Positions 49,432 to 63,975 of a DNA stretch of 64,000 bases are shown in pieces. Location of the stretch: positions 13,153,023-13,217,022 of the forward strand of contig CM119270.1 in assembly GCA_051294375.1 (NCBI GenBank), read 5' to 3'. The number at the start of each line of letters is the position of its first letter. The stretch's first letter is position 1. The notes beneath the pieces were generated by a model. It made no database searches and was not told the origin of the DNA. It was given only the letters and a program-made list of their open reading frames with translations. The translations under genes were made by a program, and so were the position numbers. This DNA comes from Paraspadella gotoi. Its lineage: Eukaryota > Chaetognatha.

Positions 49432-49432
49432 A
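49345..49432 (+). repeat. (GTC)n/(GTT)n trinucleotide region
   Basis: GTT/GTC units at 49350-49382 and pure GTC at 49401-49428. Frames read as poly-Val. Confidence 0.9.
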
Positions 49433-49564
49433 AAACGTGTTAGTCAAGGTCATTACAGGCTTTAAATTCGGGCTCGTTCCTTTCTGTTGTTTTCATTGTA
49501 ATTTGAAGCAATTTGTAATAATGTTTATCGTTTCTCTCTCTCTGCTCGCTCTCTCTTCTCTTCA

Positions 49565-49565
49565 T

Positions 49566-49611
<46 letters not shown>

Positions 49612-51069
49612 CCCTCTTTCCTGTCACTGTCTCTTCCTTTCCTTCTTTTTTCTCTTCAACTTGCCACTCTTAATAATCAATACATAATACCTCGGTCTTC
49701 ATCTTTCCTCGTGAGACACAAATCCTCTTTTCCATCGCTTAATCCTCTCATTTAATCCTTTCATCTTATTTGCATGTATTTTCGTCTTCTGAATCGTCCC
49801 GTTCGCTTTTCCCTTCATTACTTTTATTCGTTTTAGTTATTTAATTTGGTTTTTTTTTATAATTCTAATAAAGAAAATACAAGGAAAAAACTAACAGAAG
49901 GCCAAACTGAGCGCAGAAAAATTGAAATAAAAATGTTCTTATCAATTAATTAATTCAGACAAAGGGCAATATGATATGATAAAAAATATGAAAAATAAGT
50001 GAAGTAAAAAAAATAGTAAATTAACCAAAGAAAGCACGACAAACACATTTTATTGAAATAAAGTGTTTGTAATTATATGTAAAACTTTGAAGACGAGTTT
50101 ATTTATAATTGGAAGTTGGCCTTCACTCTGCTGAGCCGATTTGGAAGGCAAAGAAAGCGGGATCGAATTCCACATACATCCTCGACTGATAATCTTAGTC
50201 GTTTTATTCCTTAACGAAATTTCCCCAACGAAATATATACAGACCGTACTTGGGTTGTTTTAAACCTAAAGAGCTCTATTTCGTAAAATCAATTTGTTTT
50301 TAAAATGTTTATTTCAAAAAACTATCCCAGCCCATAAACTAACTCGACGACCGGGAGAGAGACGACGCAGTTTTCAGCCTCCACCGGAAATTGAGGCGCG
50401 GGCGCAAAAAAAAACCGGAGAGAGAGAGAGAGGAACCAATTCTGATCTAATCTCCATATTCAAACGTCGAGAGCCACGCCTCCCCTGAGACGAGACTATT
50501 TAATCTTTTGACCCTCTTGGTTTCGTGATCTTTGGTGACCTTTCTTGTTTAGTCCGCCGTTCTCAGACTCCATGCTCTGTGATCTTTGGTGACCTTCGAC
50601 GTTTATTCACAAATTGTCAACTCCATGCTTTGTAAACTTTGATGACCTTCCGAGTTTAGTCGTCCGTTGTCAGACTCCATGCTCTGTAATCTTTGGCCAC
50701 CTTTCTTGGTTATTCGCCGATCGTAGACTCCATGCTTCCCAATCTTTTATTTCCAACTTTATCTTTTCGCAGATATCGAATTATATTTTATCCTTTCTGG
50801 GGGTTGGGGGGGCGGAGGGGAGGATACGTGTCTCCAAAAAAGTCGGAATAACGGCGGAGGCGGCGGCGCCGTTGGTTGAGGAGGAGGCAGCTGCGGCGGC
50901 AAGCGGGCGGTAGCGGGCCGCTGGTGCCGGTTTTCTGAGGCGGTTGATGGCGGGAGAAAAGGCAAAATTAACAGAAAGAGGCTTAAGGAACTGTTTCCCG
51001 GTCACCCGAGAGCCTTGACCAAAGGTGATGGGGACAAAAGAAAGAGAAGAGAGAGGAGAGGAGAGAGAG

Positions 51070-51101
<32 letters not shown>

Positions 51102-52236
51102 GAGAGAAGGGAGAGAGGAAGAAGAAGGAAGAGCGCAAAAATTTTCTTTTCCTTGGGAAAATTTCTGTCTAACCAAATTTTTCCATCGGAACTTTTTTTT
51201 TCCACATGCAAAGGCAAAAGTTTAGCTAATTGTTTCGTTTCTTGCCAAAAGAACGTTTTCTTCTTCTCTTTATCTCCTTTCCATGTTTTTCTCTCTTTCT
51301 CTCTCTCTCCTCTTTCTGCCTCTCCTCCCGTCCCAATTGAACAAAAACAAAATGTGGAGAGAACCGCTCCGATACGACATGGAACAGCTCTTAGATACCC
51401 GACCGCTCACTTGAAAATGAAAGAGGACTTTGACTGGGAATTTGAAGAAGAATTTCTGACAAGATGTAAAAATGGTCCAAAGGAAAGGATGGCCGGCGAT
51501 GACGACCAGACATAGTTTTCTCTATCCTGTAATCTTTTTTCAATGATTCGGACTAAACTTGTGGGAAGAGAACAAAGTTAAGAATTAACTGTTAGTTTTA
51601 AAATAGTTATGTAAAAAATATAAATCCCTGTCAAGATTTTTCCGGGCGAAATCAATTTTGACAATTATTGAATTAAATAAAAAAAATTTTCGTAATCCTT
51701 TTTTTAAAAACCTTATTTTCCCAAATAGTTAAGCCTTTTCCTAAAGAGGTTTTCATGGTTTAAACTCGTCCACAAGAGGGTAAACGCCGATTTTAAAGCC
51801 AAGGCGGCCATTTTGGATCTGGGCGCTTTGCTGACTGCTGAGGGAGTTGAATCGCTCGCGCAGATTCCCCGGATGATGAGAGTCTTCGGGGTAATACGGA
51901 AGAATTCCAGCTCAGAATATCCGAGAGAGAGAATTTCCTGCGAAGTTGACTCTAGAAATCTTACAATGTTTGCACTGTTTTCAGTCATAATTAAACTTTA
52001 TTTTTCGATATAATAAATTCGGAATTCGTTTTTTTTTATCGGCATACCTTGAAGTTTAAGTTAAATTTATTTACGTGTGACTTAATATACTTATAGGTAT
52101 ATCAACTTTTACTTTTTAAACGGACATTATAGACCAACAATGAAACGTCGCAAAACGTTTAAAGAGTGCGTGATAAGTGGGGGATTCAATTTACTCTGCT
52201 GTCAGTCCCACTCTTCTCTCTCTCTCTCTCTCTCTC
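49565..52236 (+). repeat. Tandem duplication B, copy 1 (~2.65 kb)
   Basis: Runs from the CT array near 49570 to the CT array that ends at the 25 N gap. It is collinear with 52262-54840: CTCTTCAACTTGCCACTCTTA, CCTCGGTCTTCATCTT, CAGAAGGCCAAACTGAGCG, TTTATTGAAATAAAGTG, ACCGTACTTGGGTTGTTTTA, ATGAAACGTCGCAAAA and CAATTTACTCTGCTGTCAGT recur in order. Divergence is mainly small indels. No gene is apparent. Confidence 0.93.
50510..50755 (+). repeat. ~54-60 bp minisatellite in duplication B copy 1
   Basis: About four units containing AGACTCCATGCTCTGTGATC, TTTGGTGACCTT and a GTTTA-TC block. The same array recurs at 53195-53445 in copy 2. Confidence 0.85.
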
Positions 52237-52261
52237 NNNNNNNNNNNNNNNNNNNNNNNNN
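52237..52261. other. Assembly gap, 25 N, at the junction of duplication B
   Basis: The gap falls inside a CT array exactly between the two copies. Confidence 0.98.
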
Positions 52262-54937
<2,676 letters not shown>

Positions 54938-55095
54938 CTCTTGAGCAGGCCATTATCTTTCCCGCCTTCGTTTGTTTGTGTGTTTGTCTTTTTTTTGGGT
55001 GGTATTGTTTACTTTACAGATTTTTATTTCGGAGATAATTTTATTTTTGTAATGGTTTTTTCCTGCCTTTCTTTGTTTTCCCATCTTTCTCTTTT

Positions 55096-55096
55096 T

Positions 55097-55188
<92 letters not shown>

Positions 55189-55190
55189 TT
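55096..55190 (+). repeat. (CTTT)n microsatellite, ~95 bp
   Basis: Near-perfect TTTC units. Minus-strand frames over it are Lys/Glu/Arg repeats. Confidence 0.97.
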
Positions 55191-55287
55191 GTTCTTTCCT
55201 TTCCTCCGTCTTTTTCTTTCCCCCTTCTCTTCTCTTCCTCTGCTCTTCCCGTTCCCCATTAGACTCGCGATGAAAAATCTCCGTTTT

Positions 55288-55317
55288 NNNNNNNNNNNNN
55301 NNNNNNNNNNNNNNNNN
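55288..55317. other. Assembly gap, 30 N
   Basis: Gap followed by a G-rich GAGGGAGGGGGGAG segment. Confidence 0.98.
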
Positions 55318-55836
<519 letters not shown>

Positions 55837-56133
55837 TCCCAGGCACTAACACACAAACACATACACACACAAAAACGGCCACACATTCCCCGGGCACGCA
55901 GCGTCGAGCCGTCTCCCTCCCACGCCTTCTCCAAACCTGGAACATTTCTTCTTCATTTAAGGATCTAATTTTACGATCCTCGGCTGAGCCAAACGGGGCG
56001 ATTTAATGCCTCGAATGTTACACGGTGCCGTTATAAACTTCAGAATTTTTTTTTTTTTTTTCAAATTGACGTAAAACATTTTCGAAAATCTTTAAGAGGC
56101 AATTTCCTCATTCAATCAACTAAAAGAGAGAGA

Positions 56134-56152
56134 NNNNNNNNNNNNNNNNNNN
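56134..56152. other. Assembly gap, 19 N
   Basis: Short gap between a GA run and a poly-T run. Confidence 0.98.
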
Positions 56153-56499
56153 TTTTTTTTTTTTACTTCGAGTCAGATTAACTATCGTCGTCGTCGTTTT
56201 TAAAGTCTCCAGGCAGCCATTCAAATCCTTCTCAAATTTCCCCCTTCTTCTTTTCCTTTTTTTTTTCCTCTTTCCTTTTTTCCCTTTTTTTTTTCGTCGT
56301 CTTAGCTTCCGGTTTTCCTTCACTTTCGCGCAAAGTCGGATTACCTCTCTCCTTTCCCCTCGACGATTCCTCACTGATACAGTTTCACTTCTCACAACTC
56401 GGTGATACTATTTCTTTATTTTTTAAGATTCTATTTCCCGACCGTAAATCTCAGATACTTAAATAAAAGAAGAATATAGATTAAATAAGATAGAATAAA

Positions 56500-56529
56500 A
56501 AATAATAATAATAATAATAATAATAATAA
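56500..56529 (+). repeat. (AAT)n microsatellite
   Basis: Pure AAT/ATA run. Confidence 0.93.
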
Positions 56530-56595
56530 GTTTCACTAACATCCGATGGCGTAATACACTTCAGAGTAATCGACCAGAAACCTCAGAGGTAACTT

Positions 56596-56692
56596 TCCCT
56601 CTCTTTCTAATTACAACCTTCCTACTCTTTCTAAATCCAACCTTCCTACTCTTTCTAAATCCAACCTTCCTACTCTTTCTGAATCCAACCAT
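56596..56692 (+). repeat. 24 bp minisatellite, 4 units
   Basis: Unit AACCTTCCTACTCTTTCTAA plus ATCC. The first and last units carry single changes. Confidence 0.93.
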
Positions 56693-56821
56693 TCCTCTTT
56701 CCCTTATCCACTTATCCTTTCCCGAATTCCCGTCCATGATTCTTCATAGTCTCCAAATTCAATTTCAATTGGTTTCCGCGACAGGAACGGCCCCGCTTCT
56801 TTCACGATTGTTTCAACTGAA

Positions 56822-56931
<110 letters not shown>

Positions 56932-56954
56932 CCCTCTGAGTCAAGTTAACCGTT

Positions 56955-57190
56955 GTTGTTCTCCGAGCGCGGCGCTGTCGCCATCTCCCGACGCCGCCTC
57001 GCGTTCGAACAAAAGAACGCGCCGAGTCGTCGGTAACTACGAAGCAGGATTGAGGAGTGGGTTAAAGGGAGGGATGGGGGCGAAACCTGGGACCGGAAAC
57101 CGCGGCGCCAGTCGGCGCCTCGGCGATTTACTGCCGTCGACGGTGAAACGATGCCGGAATCGGGAGATCCTGTCGGCGCGTCGTTAAAAC
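56955..57190. other. CpG-rich island, possible promoter or exon
   Basis: Dense CG dinucleotides in otherwise AT-rich DNA, with GCGGCGCC, GGCGCC and GTCGACGG. A minus-strand frame from 57212 to 56946 stays open for 88 codons of non-repetitive composition but starts with TTG, so if it codes it would be part of an exon. No domain recognised. Confidence 0.4.
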
Positions 57191-57780
57191 AGCGTCTTTT
57201 GTTTGCGTTCAAGTTTTATATTTTACGTAGAGGCCGCCTATCTCGACTAAAAATGTATGGCCAAAACATATGGGCAACCTCATATTAAAGTGGTCACTTA
57301 TACGGGGCTGTTTTTTAAAGAGACGCCTGCAATTACGGTACGTCTACGATAATTTGCATCAATCTTTTCCACTTCAGTCGACGCTGAAGAAATTAACCAG
57401 TAACCATTACCCATTCCTCTTTGCGTCTTTCAAAGAAAAGGGCGGAAACCTTCCTTCTATTTTTGAAAAAAGATTTCCGAGACTGTCTCCCCCAGGCCTG
57501 GTTGGTGAAGAAAGGAAAAATGGAGTGAAGCTGGATAATAGTGTCGGTCGGTCGGTCCAATCAATTTTAAACTGTTGAAGAAGACGTAAGTCTTAGTAAA
57601 GAAAATATAATGCAGGTGTTTTTCAAGAATTGACAAAAAATAATAATAATAAAAATAATAAACTTGTAACTGATGTTCTCGGGCTTAAAGAGCTCTTTTC
57701 TTGCTGAAATATATACTAGTAGAACGAATGTTTGAGGTCAAAATAGCTGCTAAGAGACGGAGAAAAAAAAGATAAAATGG
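57191..57780. other. Unique DNA, no gene recognised
   Basis: The plus-strand frame at 57270-57578 is of ordinary composition (102 codons) but has no recognisable motif. GGTCGGTCGGTC occurs near 57545. Confidence 0.45.
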
Positions 57781-57853
57781 GAGAAAGAGAGAAAGAGAGA
57801 AAGATAGAAAAAGATATTGAGAGGGAGAGAGAGAGAGAGAGAGAGAGAGATAG
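57781..57853 (+). repeat. (GA)n microsatellite, interrupted
   Basis: GA and GAAA units ending in GATAGATAGAGAT, into which the neighbouring transposon is inserted. Confidence 0.88.
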
Positions 57854-57861
57854 ATAGAGAT

Positions 57862-58133
57862 TAGAGCGTAGTGAAAGTTACATACGAAAATTCTAAATAT
57901 AAATTATGAACAACATACCATCAGTGAACATTAATTTGTATAAAAAATTAATTTTATGTTCTTCAATTTTCGCAGTAGGCTATATTTATATAAAGTACTA
58001 TCCTTATAAAATCAAAAAAATTCAAAATAAACTTTTCGTAATTTTCAATGCAGATTTGAATTCCTAGTCAAACGTTTATGAAAGAAAATATAAATCATTT
58101 TTAAAAATTGGTGTGGGTTTTTACTACGCTTTA
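57862..58133. mobile_element. Short MITE related to the 39.5 kb fold-back element, 272 bp
   Basis: Ends are TAGAGCGTAGTGAAAG... and ...TTTTTACTACGCTTTA. The body matches the reverse complement of the right arm of 39548-40194 (ACATACCATCAGTGAACATT, TTTTCGCAGTAGGCTATA, AGTACTATCCTTATAAAATC, TGCAGATTTG). The opposite arm is reduced to about 20 bp. A direct repeat ATAGAGAT flanks both sides (57854-57861 and 58134-58141), though the surrounding GA-rich DNA makes that less decisive. Confidence 0.85.
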
Positions 58134-58149
58134 ATAGAGATAGAGAGTG

Positions 58150-58180
58150 TGAGAGAGAGCGAGAGAGAGAGAGAGAGAGA
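58150..58180 (+). repeat. (GA)n microsatellite
   Basis: Short GA run on the right side of the MITE; with the left GA tract it suggests insertion into one former GA array. Confidence 0.85.
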
Positions 58181-58921
58181 ATTTTATTTTTTCTCTAAGT
58201 GACTTTCGACTCGAGATACGATTAGTGAAGGAAATGATTTACAATTTCAAGGAGAAAACTTGTGACGCAAAAAAGAATGAATAAAAAGACTAGAAAAGAG
58301 ATTGTATATAGCCACTTACGCACGTACTTTACAATATACAGTCTAAAAGGCTAATCGCTATTTACATTCTTTTTTACGTAGTTTCGAGTACAACTGCTTG
58401 AAAAGAGAAGCATATGGAGTACTAAGTAGTTCAACAATTGTTTGGACTGATGTTTTAATCTTTTGATATTTTCTTTTTCTCTTATTTTTTCATTCCCGTT
58501 TCCCGATGGATTCAACCCAAAAGGTAAGTTAATTAGCTTCTTTGAATGGTTGCTGCCGTGAATGCTGGATTTCTACTTTCCTTTTTTTTTGTCAGAACCA
58601 AAAAGTACCTAATTAATATATTTGTTACATTCGAAACAATTTCTCCAGCTCAAGTTTTAAAAATTGTAACAATTGCGAAAAAGAAAATATATTACTGGTT
58701 TGGTCGTCGTCCTCGTCTGGGCGTCCGCCATCCATAGTGTGACAGAGCTCTTCAACTTTTATCAACTCTGGAATGAAATTCGTGCTTTTCCTTCTTTTTC
58801 TTCAATGCCGGACGAGGAGAGAGAGGCAGAGAAAGAGAGAGGGAGAGGAGAAAGTTTTGATTGGGCGAATGAGAGAGAGGGGTGGAGATGAAAATGATAT
58901 GCGGGAGGAGATAGGGAAGAA

Positions 58922-58925
<4 letters not shown>
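58181..58925. other. Unique DNA, no gene recognised
   Basis: AT-rich. The frame at 58673-58891 resembles a signal peptide at its start but opens with TTG and ends in a GA-coded Glu/Arg run. Confidence 0.45.

Positions 58926-59010
<85 letters not shown>
58926..59010 (+). repeat. (GA)n microsatellite, ~85 bp
   Basis: GA run with one AAGA break near 58982. Confidence 0.96.
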
Positions 59011-59014
<4 letters not shown>

Positions 59015-59100
59015 GAGACCCTAGACCCAGAGGCCGCAAGGATTCAATAAAAATCGTTTCATTGCCTTAATGACGTCGAGATGTGGAGGAAACTGCAAGA

Positions 59101-59229
59101 AGTGAAATGCGTGGAAGAAAAAGGGATGTAAGTAAAATGCGTGGAAGAAAAAGGGATGTAAGTAAAATGCGTGGAAGAAAAAGGATGTAAAGTAAAATGC
59201 GTGGAAGAAAAAGGGATGTGAGTAAAAAG
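59101..59229 (+). repeat. 30 bp minisatellite, 4 units plus a partial
   Basis: The unit is AGTAAAATGCGTGGAAGAAA followed by AAGGGATGTA. Units are nearly identical; one has a shifted G/A. Confidence 0.95.
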
Positions 59230-59629
59230 TTTGATATTACCAGAAAGGTGAAGGAAAGTAGAATTGAGTTACTGCCGTATTTTCTATCACAAATTTAAGT
59301 CATTTAAGTTATTTTTAAAATAGATTGATATCCTACAACGTAAAAAATTTACAGTGAGCTTGACAGCAAATATACCAGGGTCGTCAACAGCTCCAGTGAA
59401 AAGCGGTGATATTTTTTCTCACTGCAAAAACTACATAAGAGACACAAGCAAAGATCACAATACAGATCATAATGAAACACAACATACTTATGAGTTATGA
59501 AATATCTATTTATAGTTTTTGTAGCCAAATAAAAAATTGGTGATAGATTGGATTTCCCTTGGAGTCATTTCATAATTTTAAAGACTTGGCGCCGTTTGTG
59601 GTTGCTATTTTTTTTCAGACAAGAGAAAA

Positions 59630-59671
<42 letters not shown>

Positions 59672-59798
59672 AAATCTTGGCGATCTAATTAGCTGAAAAA
59701 TTGACTATTCGTCAAAACCGTCATAGAAGGATTGCAGACAAGAGTCAAAAAATCGTTATGAGAATTTAAAAAAGAAAACTCTTTCCCGAAAGTGCTCT

Positions 59799-59829
<31 letters not shown>

Positions 59830-59985
59830 TCTGTCTTTGTCTTTCGCCAGTCTTGAGAGTCAAAAATTTGCGTTTTCTATCTTGTTTGATGATGAGGAAA
59901 AAGAAAAGGATTCAGTGGAAAACCTTCGTCTTCATTTTCGAGAATCTCTAGGGGTAAAAAAACAGGATCTCTTCGTCTCTCGTCT

Positions 59986-60035
<50 letters not shown>

Positions 60036-60870
60036 TCTCTTCCCTCTCTCTCTCACATTGTCTTTGCCTCTCCTTCGGTGGATTTCCTTTTGTTACTCTC
60101 TCTCTGTACATTGAAAAAATGTTAAGTGAATATTGTATCGTGGCTCGTTACTTAGCATCGTGATTGGTAGATAGAGGGAAAGACACGCAACATCAGTGGG
60201 GGGCTGAAAAGAATACTGAAAAATATTTCACTCTCATACCTCAATTTGCTGTATGAGAGCATGCCCAGATGAATGCAGACAGTAGACGATGCCGAGGGAC
60301 GGCACACAAAATATTGAGCATGTTTTACCTATGTTTTGTAACTTTTTAACAACTTTTTGATATATTTTTTGCCTCGATTGTACAATTTAAAAAAAGTGTT
60401 TTACACCCGGTACTTGTTTAAAACCAAAATAAAGTAATTAACTAGTTACATGTAGTTACATGTAAATCAAATAGGTAAAAGTTTATTGTGCCGAGTCTGG
60501 GTAAGTACCGAGTTAAGGTAAGTGCCTCGTCCGGGTGAGATTGAAACGACGATTTCCTCCCAGATTCCTGAAAAAAAACATCCGTTGGAATTTTTCAGAT
60601 TTTTTTTTCTTCTCCACAAAAAAAAAAAGTGGTTGGCGCAACGAAGACACGATTCAAAACTGAGAACCGAAAATTTGATCTTTTCTTATATAAAGATCTC
60701 GATCGAAACGTTCCGTCGATGGGATCTGTCGCCTGAGAATGGGAGCCAAGTTTTGGGGCCGCAACGATGTTCGTTGGGCTGGAAATGAATTTAGAATGAA
60801 AGAAAAATGAAAGAAAAATGAAAGAAAAACAGTTGGAGGAAACACTAAAAAAAATTTTTGTTGCCACGGG
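59230..60870. other. Unique DNA with CT/GA tracts, no gene recognised
   Basis: GA at 59632-59667, CT at 59801-59828 and at 59989-60030. The 123-codon ATG-less frame over 59792-60163 contains two CT-coded Ser-Leu runs. A segment near 60495-60545 (GTCCGGGTGAGATTGAAAC) faintly resembles the B-box region of the SINE family on the minus strand but is too degenerate to call. Confidence 0.45.
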
Positions 60871-60876
60871 GAGGAA

Positions 60877-60877
<1 letters not shown>

Positions 60878-60910
<33 letters not shown>

Positions 60911-60913
60911 GAG

Positions 60914-60954
<41 letters not shown>

Positions 60955-60974
60955 GAGAGAGAGAGAGAGAGAAA
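60878..60974 (+). repeat. (GA)n microsatellite, interrupted
   Basis: GA run with ATGA, GGAG and GACG breaks. Confidence 0.94.
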
Positions 60975-61014
60975 GAATTTAAGTCTGAACGCTCACGTGA
61001 TTGTCACGCAAAGC

Positions 61015-61340
61015 CCCTAAAATGTGGTGATTCTTGGGAGGTTTGTGGTGAAAGGGAAGCGAGAGTGAAGTTGGGTGGATGCACAACACCACGACTCAGG
61101 GGGGTCCCTGAGTCAGGGGGGCTGAGGGGACGTGAGGGTGGTAAACGTGAATAGAGTGAAAGAAAGTGGTATAAGAAGCGGGTCATCCAACGACGGGCTG
61201 AAGATAAGAAAAAGAAGCGTGTGGCACTGTGGAGGCGGAGGCGTGCATTAAGCAAGGTAGGGGTGGGTTGCGGAGGGTAAGACCCCGAGCGTGTGTGGGC
61301 TGCGTGTGTACTTGGGCTTAAAACGCCAGAAAGAACCTAA
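61015..61340. other. G-skewed unique DNA with a hairpin
   Basis: Rich in GGG/GTG. A perfect stem GACTCAGGG (61093-61101) pairs with CCCTGAGTC (61106-61114) over a 4 nt loop. No gene recognised. Confidence 0.55.
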
Positions 61341-61442
61341 CGAGGCCTACGTCCTTGAGTCAATATTATGAGTTATGACGGCCCACGTAATTTTCTTTAC
61401 GTTTTTATGTTCCGGTGACCGAACTGAGCGGGCAAAGACGGG

Positions 61443-61443
61443 G

Positions 61444-61481
<38 letters not shown>
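61443..61481 (+). repeat. (GGC)n trinucleotide array, 13 units
   Basis: Pure GGC/GCG run in a G-rich context. Frames read as poly-Gly. Confidence 0.97.
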
Positions 61482-61484
<3 letters not shown>

Positions 61485-61875
61485 GGGGGGCGATGTGAAG
61501 GCGCAGGTCCGGGGGTCCGATCGCCCGGAAAACAGAATCGGGCACCTGGGCTTTTTTTTATTTTTTATTTTTTATAAGGATGAAGACGAAAATTCTCTTT
61601 CCAACTTAGCCACAATGAAAATATAATAAATAACTGATTAATAGGAATTTTTTAGACCCATAAGACAAACATACTATCGATGCTTTTAACTTTATCACAT
61701 TTTCTAATAACGGATCAAATACGAAATATTGAATTAAATTGAATTAAATTAGATTTATTAAATTAAAAATAATGTAATCCACGAACTATGATCCTGGGCC
61801 ATCTCCTTTGAAAAAAATCGATCGTTTATAAACTGTTATGGAAAGTCAACAACGACTAAACCGCCGGGACACCGC

Positions 61876-61906
61876 TACCGCCGCCGCCGCCGCCGCCGCC
61901 GCCGCC
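61876..61906 (+). repeat. (GCC)n trinucleotide array, ~10 units
   Basis: Pure CCG/GCC run, the complement of the array at 61443 and about 400 bp away. Confidence 0.97.
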
Positions 61907-62802
61907 TCGTTTTTGTGACGGCCGAAAGTTCAAAGTTCTTATGAAAAATATCGTTACACTTTCTGATCCTGAATCTCTCCTTATTTTTCTTTATTTCGGC
62001 CAAAAAAAAGAAAGAGGGAGAAAAAAGGACGAAAAAAAAAGAAGAAAAATCGACGAAAGGGAAAATTTGGTAAGGGTAAGGGTAAGAGGTTAAAGGAAAG
62101 GTGGAGGTTATCAAAACGACCCGTTGCCCTGAGAAAAGTAAGAAATGAAGACAGCGAGGGGAAATGAGTGAGTCTAATAGGTGAGGGAGAAAGGGAAGAG
62201 ATTTTAGGAAAGAGGGGTAGAGTCAGTTTGAGAGACTGTGTGTATGTGTGCGTGAAGGCCATAAGGAATACTGGAAAGGGTTAAAAAGATATATAAATAT
62301 AGAAAAGATGAAATATGTAGAGGGAAGAAAAAAGATAGCTTGTTTATTAAATGAATGGATAATTTTTATATTGGTTGTATCAATTTCATAACATATTTAT
62401 TATTCATTAAGAATAGAAAATGTGAGCAACAAATGAAGAAAAAAAAATGAAAAAAAAAGAAAGAAGAAAAAGAAAGTATAAAGGAAAAAAAAGTAAAAAA
62501 AGGAAAGAAGAAAAAGAAAGTATAAAGGGAGAAAATGAGGAAGAAAGAGAGAAAATGAGTCGATAAATGAGATCAGAGTCGTGAAAAGATGGAACCTGTG
62601 AAAAATAACGCCACCTGGCAGAGCTGTTTCTACTATTTGTCTCTCTGGTGAAATAAGGACCATGAAAATGACGTCATTCGTTCAATTCCTTTTCATGCCC
62701 GAGTTGTTTTTCAAGATGACCTTCGGTCCTACTTATGTTGAATATTCATCAAGTATCAATGGGAATATTTCATTTGGCGACTTCTAATGAGTGTTTATCG
62801 TG
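61907..62802. other. Purine-rich unique DNA, no gene recognised
   Basis: GGTAAG triplicates near 62069-62086, and an AAAGAAGAAAAAGAAAGTATAAAGG near-repeat (about 62460 and 62503) occurs twice. Minus-strand frames are Phe/Leu/Ser-rich. Confidence 0.5.
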
Positions 62803-62858
62803 TTTTATAATTTTATAATTTTATAATTTTACAATTTTATAATTTTATAATTTTATAA
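62803..62858 (+). repeat. 8 bp tandem repeat (TTTTATAA)7
   Basis: Seven units, one with a C in place of T (TTTTACAA). Confidence 0.95.
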
Positions 62859-63069
62859 TCCGCTCTTTCAAACCTTGACGCCTACACTCTCCATCAAAAA
62901 CCCAAATTCACTGAAGTAAGAAAAAAAAACGAAGAAAATAGTAAAAATGTGCAAAAATGTAGAAAATGAATGTGAGAGTCGTGACTCGCGAGTGAGAAAA
63001 GAGGCGAATGTGAAAGTTCACATCAATGGATTCCGCATCATTTCACGGCTTCTCTTAGATTCTATCCAA

Positions 63070-63410
63070 AGTTTTCGCCTTTTTTTTTATTCTGCGCTAA
63101 AACCATTTGTTCTTTCGTTCGCGTGGATTTCGTTCGCTTATCATTCTTTTTTATTTTTATTTTCTTCTCTTTTTATCCTTTTCTCCTTTTCTTTTTATCT
63201 TCGTTTTCTTTTATTTTTATTTTTAATTTTATTTTTATTTTTTCCCCCCTTTTTTTCTTTTAAAAAAATTTACTAGGTTTTCTTTTTCTTTTCTCATTCT
63301 TCTTTTCTTTTTCCCTTTACTTTTCTTTTCTATTTTTTTTTCTTTTTATTTCTTTTCTTTATTCTTTTATTTGTCTCTTTTCTTTCTTTACTTCTCTTTT
63401 TTTCTGTGAA
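63070..63410 (+). repeat. T-rich low-complexity tract
   Basis: TTTTTATTTT and TTTTCTTTTC variants over about 340 bp. Frames over it are Phe/Leu-rich and compositional. Confidence 0.85.
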
Positions 63411-63438
63411 AAGGATTTTCGACTTTTGGGTTGAATAT

Positions 63439-63653
63439 TCTCTCTCTCTCTCTCTCTCTCNNNNNNNNNNNNNNNNNNNNNNNNNNNNNNNNNNNNNNNN
63501 NNNNNNNNNNNNNNNNNNNNNNNNNNNNNNNNNNNNNNNNNNNNNNNNNNNNNNNNNNNNNNNNNNNNNNNNNNNNNNNNNNNNNNNNNNNNNNNNNNNN
63601 NNNNNNNNNNNNNNNNNNNNNNNNNNNNNNNNNNNNNNNNNNNTCTCTCTCTT
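63439..63653 (+). repeat. (CT)n array interrupted by a 183 N gap
   Basis: CT units flank N at 63461-63643, so the gap most likely covers more of the same array. Confidence 0.9.
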
Positions 63654-63698
63654 CTATTCTTTCCATTGATTTATTTATATTTTCTCCCGCTATAAAGA

Positions 63699-63860
63699 AG
63701 ACGATACTGACGACGACGGCCGCGAGACGATGACGACGATGTTCAGAACCGAAATTTACTACGACGAGAAAAACGCCAAACAAGAAAAGATAAGTTGACG
63801 ATGACAGTGACGATGACGACGACGACGGTGACGATGACGACGACGACAGCGACGATGATG
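63699..63860 (+). repeat. (GAC)n/(GAT)n trinucleotide region
   Basis: GACGACGATGACG-type units with three-base phase, similar in style to 18120-18480. Confidence 0.88.
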
Positions 63861-63975
63861 ATAAACGAATTCGGGATCACGTCTCGTCAGATGGCCTTTG
63901 TTGTTGTGGGCTCCCCTTGCGGAAAAAAACGAAGCTCTTTGGAGGTTTCCTCTCTCTTTCTCCGGTTTTCTTTAG

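Noticed and set aside
58673-58891. Secreted peptide resembling a signal peptide plus mature chain
   Set aside because: The start is TTG, the hydrophobic part is a GTC-like repeat and the end is GA-coded Arg/Glu.
60481-60560. A third SINE copy
   Set aside because: GGGTGAGATTGAAAC resembles the reverse of the B-box region, but the A-box side and the left module are missing.
62060-62090. Telomere-like GGTAAG repeats
   Set aside because: Only three units are present and they do not match the arthropod TTAGG or other known telomere units.
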